Origin: Clostridiales bacterium
GTDB taxonomy: Bacteria; Bacillota; Clostridia; Peptostreptococcales; Anaerovoracaceae
Direction: 5' to 3'
Assembly (NCBI GenBank): GCA_009778415.1
Contig: WRJV01000212.1
Span: 1-7,233, forward strand
DNA: 7,233 bases
The translations under genes and the position numbers were made by a program. Positions within the stretch are counted from its first letter, which is position 1. Every line of letters begins with the position of its first letter. Under the pieces are notes generated by a model. The model worked only from the letters and a program-made list of their open reading frames with translations, made no database searches and had not been told where the DNA came from. Shown in pieces: positions 5,748-7,233 of the stretch.

Positions 5748-6140
5748 ATGCAATGGAAACTTGACAACAACACCCCCCTGTACCTTCAGATTGCCGACAA
5801 AGTGAAGCTGGGCATCGTTTCGGGGGAATACATGCCCGGCAAAAGGATTGATTCTGTCAGGGACATGGCGGAGCAGACAGGCGTCAACCCCAACACCATG
5901 CAGCGCGCGCTGAGCAAGCTGGAAGAAGAAGGCCTGCTGTCAACAAACAGGACTAGCGGAAAATATGTAACGGAGGACACTACATTGATTAAAAGGATTA
6001 GGGATGAACTGGCGAAGAAATACGTTGAAAATTTTCTGGCCAGCATGAAGCAAATGGGATTTTCGGGGGACATAATATTGGCTCTCGTGCAATACGAGGT
6101 AGGTAAAGGGGGCGATGCCAGTGCATATAATGGAATGTAA
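5748..6140 (+). CDS. GntR-family transcriptional regulator, YtrA subfamily
   Basis: A 130-residue DNA-binding protein of the short YtrA type. Residues ~5-75 are a winged helix-turn-helix: TPLYLQIADKVKLGIVSGEY, then IDSVRDMAEQTGVNPNTMQR (34-53, with the recognition helix) and the wing TSGKYV (69-74). The family usually has LPSVR where this protein has IDSVR. The remaining ~50 residues would form the short helical dimerisation tail typical of YtrA proteins, with no metabolite-binding domain. The ATG follows AGGAAG (5735-5740) by seven bases. It is the first gene of an operon with an ABC ATPase, whose start overlaps its 3' end, and a permease. YtrA proteins typically repress their own operon, and the perfect inverted repeat over the promoter is a likely target. 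In Bacillus subtilis the ytr operon is induced by cell-wall antibiotics; the inducer here is unknown. Confidence 0.93.
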   Translation: MQWKLDNNTPLYLQIADKVKLGIVSGEYMPGKRIDSVRDMAEQTGVNPNTMQRALSKLEEEGLLSTNRTSGKYVTEDTTLIKRIRDELAKKYVENFLASMKQMGFSGDIILALVQYEVGKGGDASAYNGM

Positions 6141-6816
6141 CAGCCTCACAAAGAATTACGGAACTTGCAAAGCTTTGGACAGCGTTAACCTCCAGCTGGA
6201 CAAAGGCAAGATCGTAGGGCTGTTGGGCCCGAACGGGAGCGGGAAAACAACGCTACTGAAACTGGCAAACGGGCTTTTGTCCCCCTCGTCGGGAAGCATC
6301 AGCATTGCTGGAAACAGCCCCGGCGTAGAGAGCAAGAGAATCGTCTCCTACCTGCCGGAGCGGACCTACCTGAACGAATGGATGAAAGTCAAGGACATCG
6401 TAGCGTTCTTTGACGATTTCTACGGGAACTTCAAACGGGAAAAAGCGTTTGAAATGCTGGAGTCGCTGGGGCTTTCACAAAATGACAAGCTGTCGTCGCT
6501 TTCAAAGGGCAACAAGGAGAAAGTCCAACTGATCCTTGTCATGGCCAGAGAAGCTGAGCTTTACCTCCTTGACGAGCCGATTGGCGGCGTCGACCCGGCT
6601 GCAAGGGACTATATCCTAAACACGATAATCAAAAACTATTCGGACAACGCGACTATCCTCCTGTCCACGCACCTGATTCAGGACGTTGAACGGATATTCG
6701 ACGAAGTGGTGTTTTTGAACAAAGGGCAGATAGCCCTACAAGGACCGGTGGACGATATCCGGGAGGAAAAGGGCTGCTCGATCGACGAACTGTTCAGGGA
6801 GGTCTTCAAATGTTAG
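6115..6816 (+). CDS. ABC transporter ATP-binding protein (YtrB/EcsA-like)
   Basis: A 233-residue cytoplasmic ATPase that would power the membrane partner encoded next. All core motifs are present: Walker A GPNGSGKTT (38-46), a Q-loop region YLPE (79-82) where Glu replaces Gln as in many exporters of this group, signature LSKGNKEKV (129-137), Walker B LYLLDEP (149-155), D-loop GGVDP (157-161) and switch histidine H186 in LLSTHL. Length and the absence of fused membrane segments fit single-domain exporter ATPases. Numbering assumes the ATG at 6115, which overlaps the regulator gene by 26 bases but has AAAGGGGG (6105-6112) only two bases upstream. An in-frame GTG at 6121 has a better 8-base spacing, and ATG 6130 (MECNSLTKNYG) matches the usual N terminus of the family, so the true start may be slightly downstream. 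The substrate cannot be read from the sequence; lipid II-binding antibiotics or peptides are possibilities from the ytr family. Confidence 0.95.
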   Translation: MPVHIMECNSLTKNYGTCKALDSVNLQLDKGKIVGLLGPNGSGKTTLLKLANGLLSPSSGSISIAGNSPGVESKRIVSYLPERTYLNEWMKVKDIVAFFDDFYGNFKREKAFEMLESLGLSQNDKLSSLSKGNKEKVQLILVMAREAELYLLDEPIGGVDPAARDYILNTIIKNYSDNATILLSTHLIQDVERIFDEVVFLNKGQIALQGPVDDIREEKGCSIDELFREVFKC

Positions 6817-7233
6817 GGAAACTGTTGAAATACGAAATTCAGGCCACAGGCAGAGTCTTCCTGCCGCTGTACCTTGGGCTGCTCGCCGTAGCTGCTGTCG
6901 CTAGCTTCACGCTGCAAAGCAACATCGACATACTCAAAGGAATAATCGCGTTCCTGCTCGTCATACTCTACGGGGCACTCGTCGTCGTCACTGTCGTGCT
7001 GCTCATACAGAGGTTCTACCGCAGCTTGCTCAAGGACGAAGGGTACCTGATGTTTACGTTGCCCGTGCACCAGGCAACGCTGGTCGCGTCCAAGCTGGTG
7101 ACGGCGTGCCTCTGGAGCCTGCTCTCGACAATCGTAGGCGCAGTGGCAGGTATGATCGCAGGCAGGAGCTTCATCGACTTGAGCGAGGTTTCCGATGCCA
7201 TCGGCAGGGTTGTCGACTTTTTCGCTGCCAATT
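6810..7233 (+). CDS. ABC transporter permease, 5' part
   Basis: The first 141 codons of a membrane protein whose 3' end lies outside the window. The ATG overlaps the stop of the ATPase gene by seven bases and has AGGGAGG (6796-6802) seven bases upstream, so the two are translationally coupled. Hydrophobic segments at about 17-36, 44-66 and 96-117 are probable transmembrane helices. Between the second and third lies FYRSLLKDEGYLMFTLPV (69-86), a stretch typical of ABC-2-like permeases found next to YtrA/YtrB-type genes in Clostridia, probably the cytoplasmic coupling segment that contacts the ATPase. The first helix is preceded by a short basic/amphipathic start (MLGKLLKYE), as expected for an N-in topology. 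Function as the membrane half of the exporter follows from family and position; the transported compound is unknown. A second permease may follow downstream, as in related operons. Confidence 0.93.
   Translation, partial: MLGKLLKYEIQATGRVFLPLYLGLLAVAAVASFTLQSNIDILKGIIAFLLVILYGALVVVTVVLLIQRFYRSLLKDEGYLMFTLPVHQATLVASKLVTACLWSLLSTIVGAVAGMIAGRSFIDLSEVSDAIGRVVDFFAAN

Noticed and set aside
6115..6816. Non-canonical signature motif (LSKGN instead of LSGGQ) as a sign of a defective ATPase
   Set aside because: This variant is ordinary in YtrB/EcsA-type exporter ATPases, and all other catalytic motifs are intact.

Overview
The window looks like chromosomal DNA from a Gram-positive anaerobe, most likely class Clostridia (Bacillota), with roughly balanced GC. 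The grounds are strong AGGAGG-type ribosome sites, near-consensus sigma-A promoters with 17-bp spacers, a C-terminal dockerin module, and a YtrA-type GntR regulator followed by an ABC exporter. I cannot name the genus.

Left part (1-1159, minus strand): two genes read leftwards. The 5' end of a truncated gene (about 50 residues visible) faintly resembles the DUF1629/Imm11 family. Upstream of it is a complete DUF4261-family gene with an excellent promoter (1208-1236).

Centre (1160-5417): a 423-bp divergent intergenic region carries back-to-back promoters and a roughly 250-nt untranslated leader. It feeds a 1031-residue secreted protein with a signal peptide, a YtcJ/AepA-type amidohydrolase (Amidohydrolase_3), an Ig-like He_PIG module, a cohesin-like module and a two-repeat dockerin. 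This unusual combination is the most interesting item in the window. After a 115-bp gap with two GC-rich hairpins comes a lipoprotein whose Cys-Cys domain resembles the YcgQ/DUF1980 (TIGR03943) C-terminal domain. No separate promoter was seen for it, so it is probably read from the amidohydrolase promoter.

Right part (5418-7233): a 330-bp intergenic region holds interlocked inverted repeats, a strong promoter overlapped by a perfect 14-bp inverted repeat (probable operator), a GC hairpin, and a tandem 26-bp repeat just ahead of the ribosome site. It leads into a translationally coupled operon of GntR/YtrA regulator, ABC ATPase and ABC permease (truncated by the window end). The layout suggests an autoregulated transporter of the kind that in Bacillus subtilis (ytr operon) responds to cell-envelope stress. 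That role here is inference.
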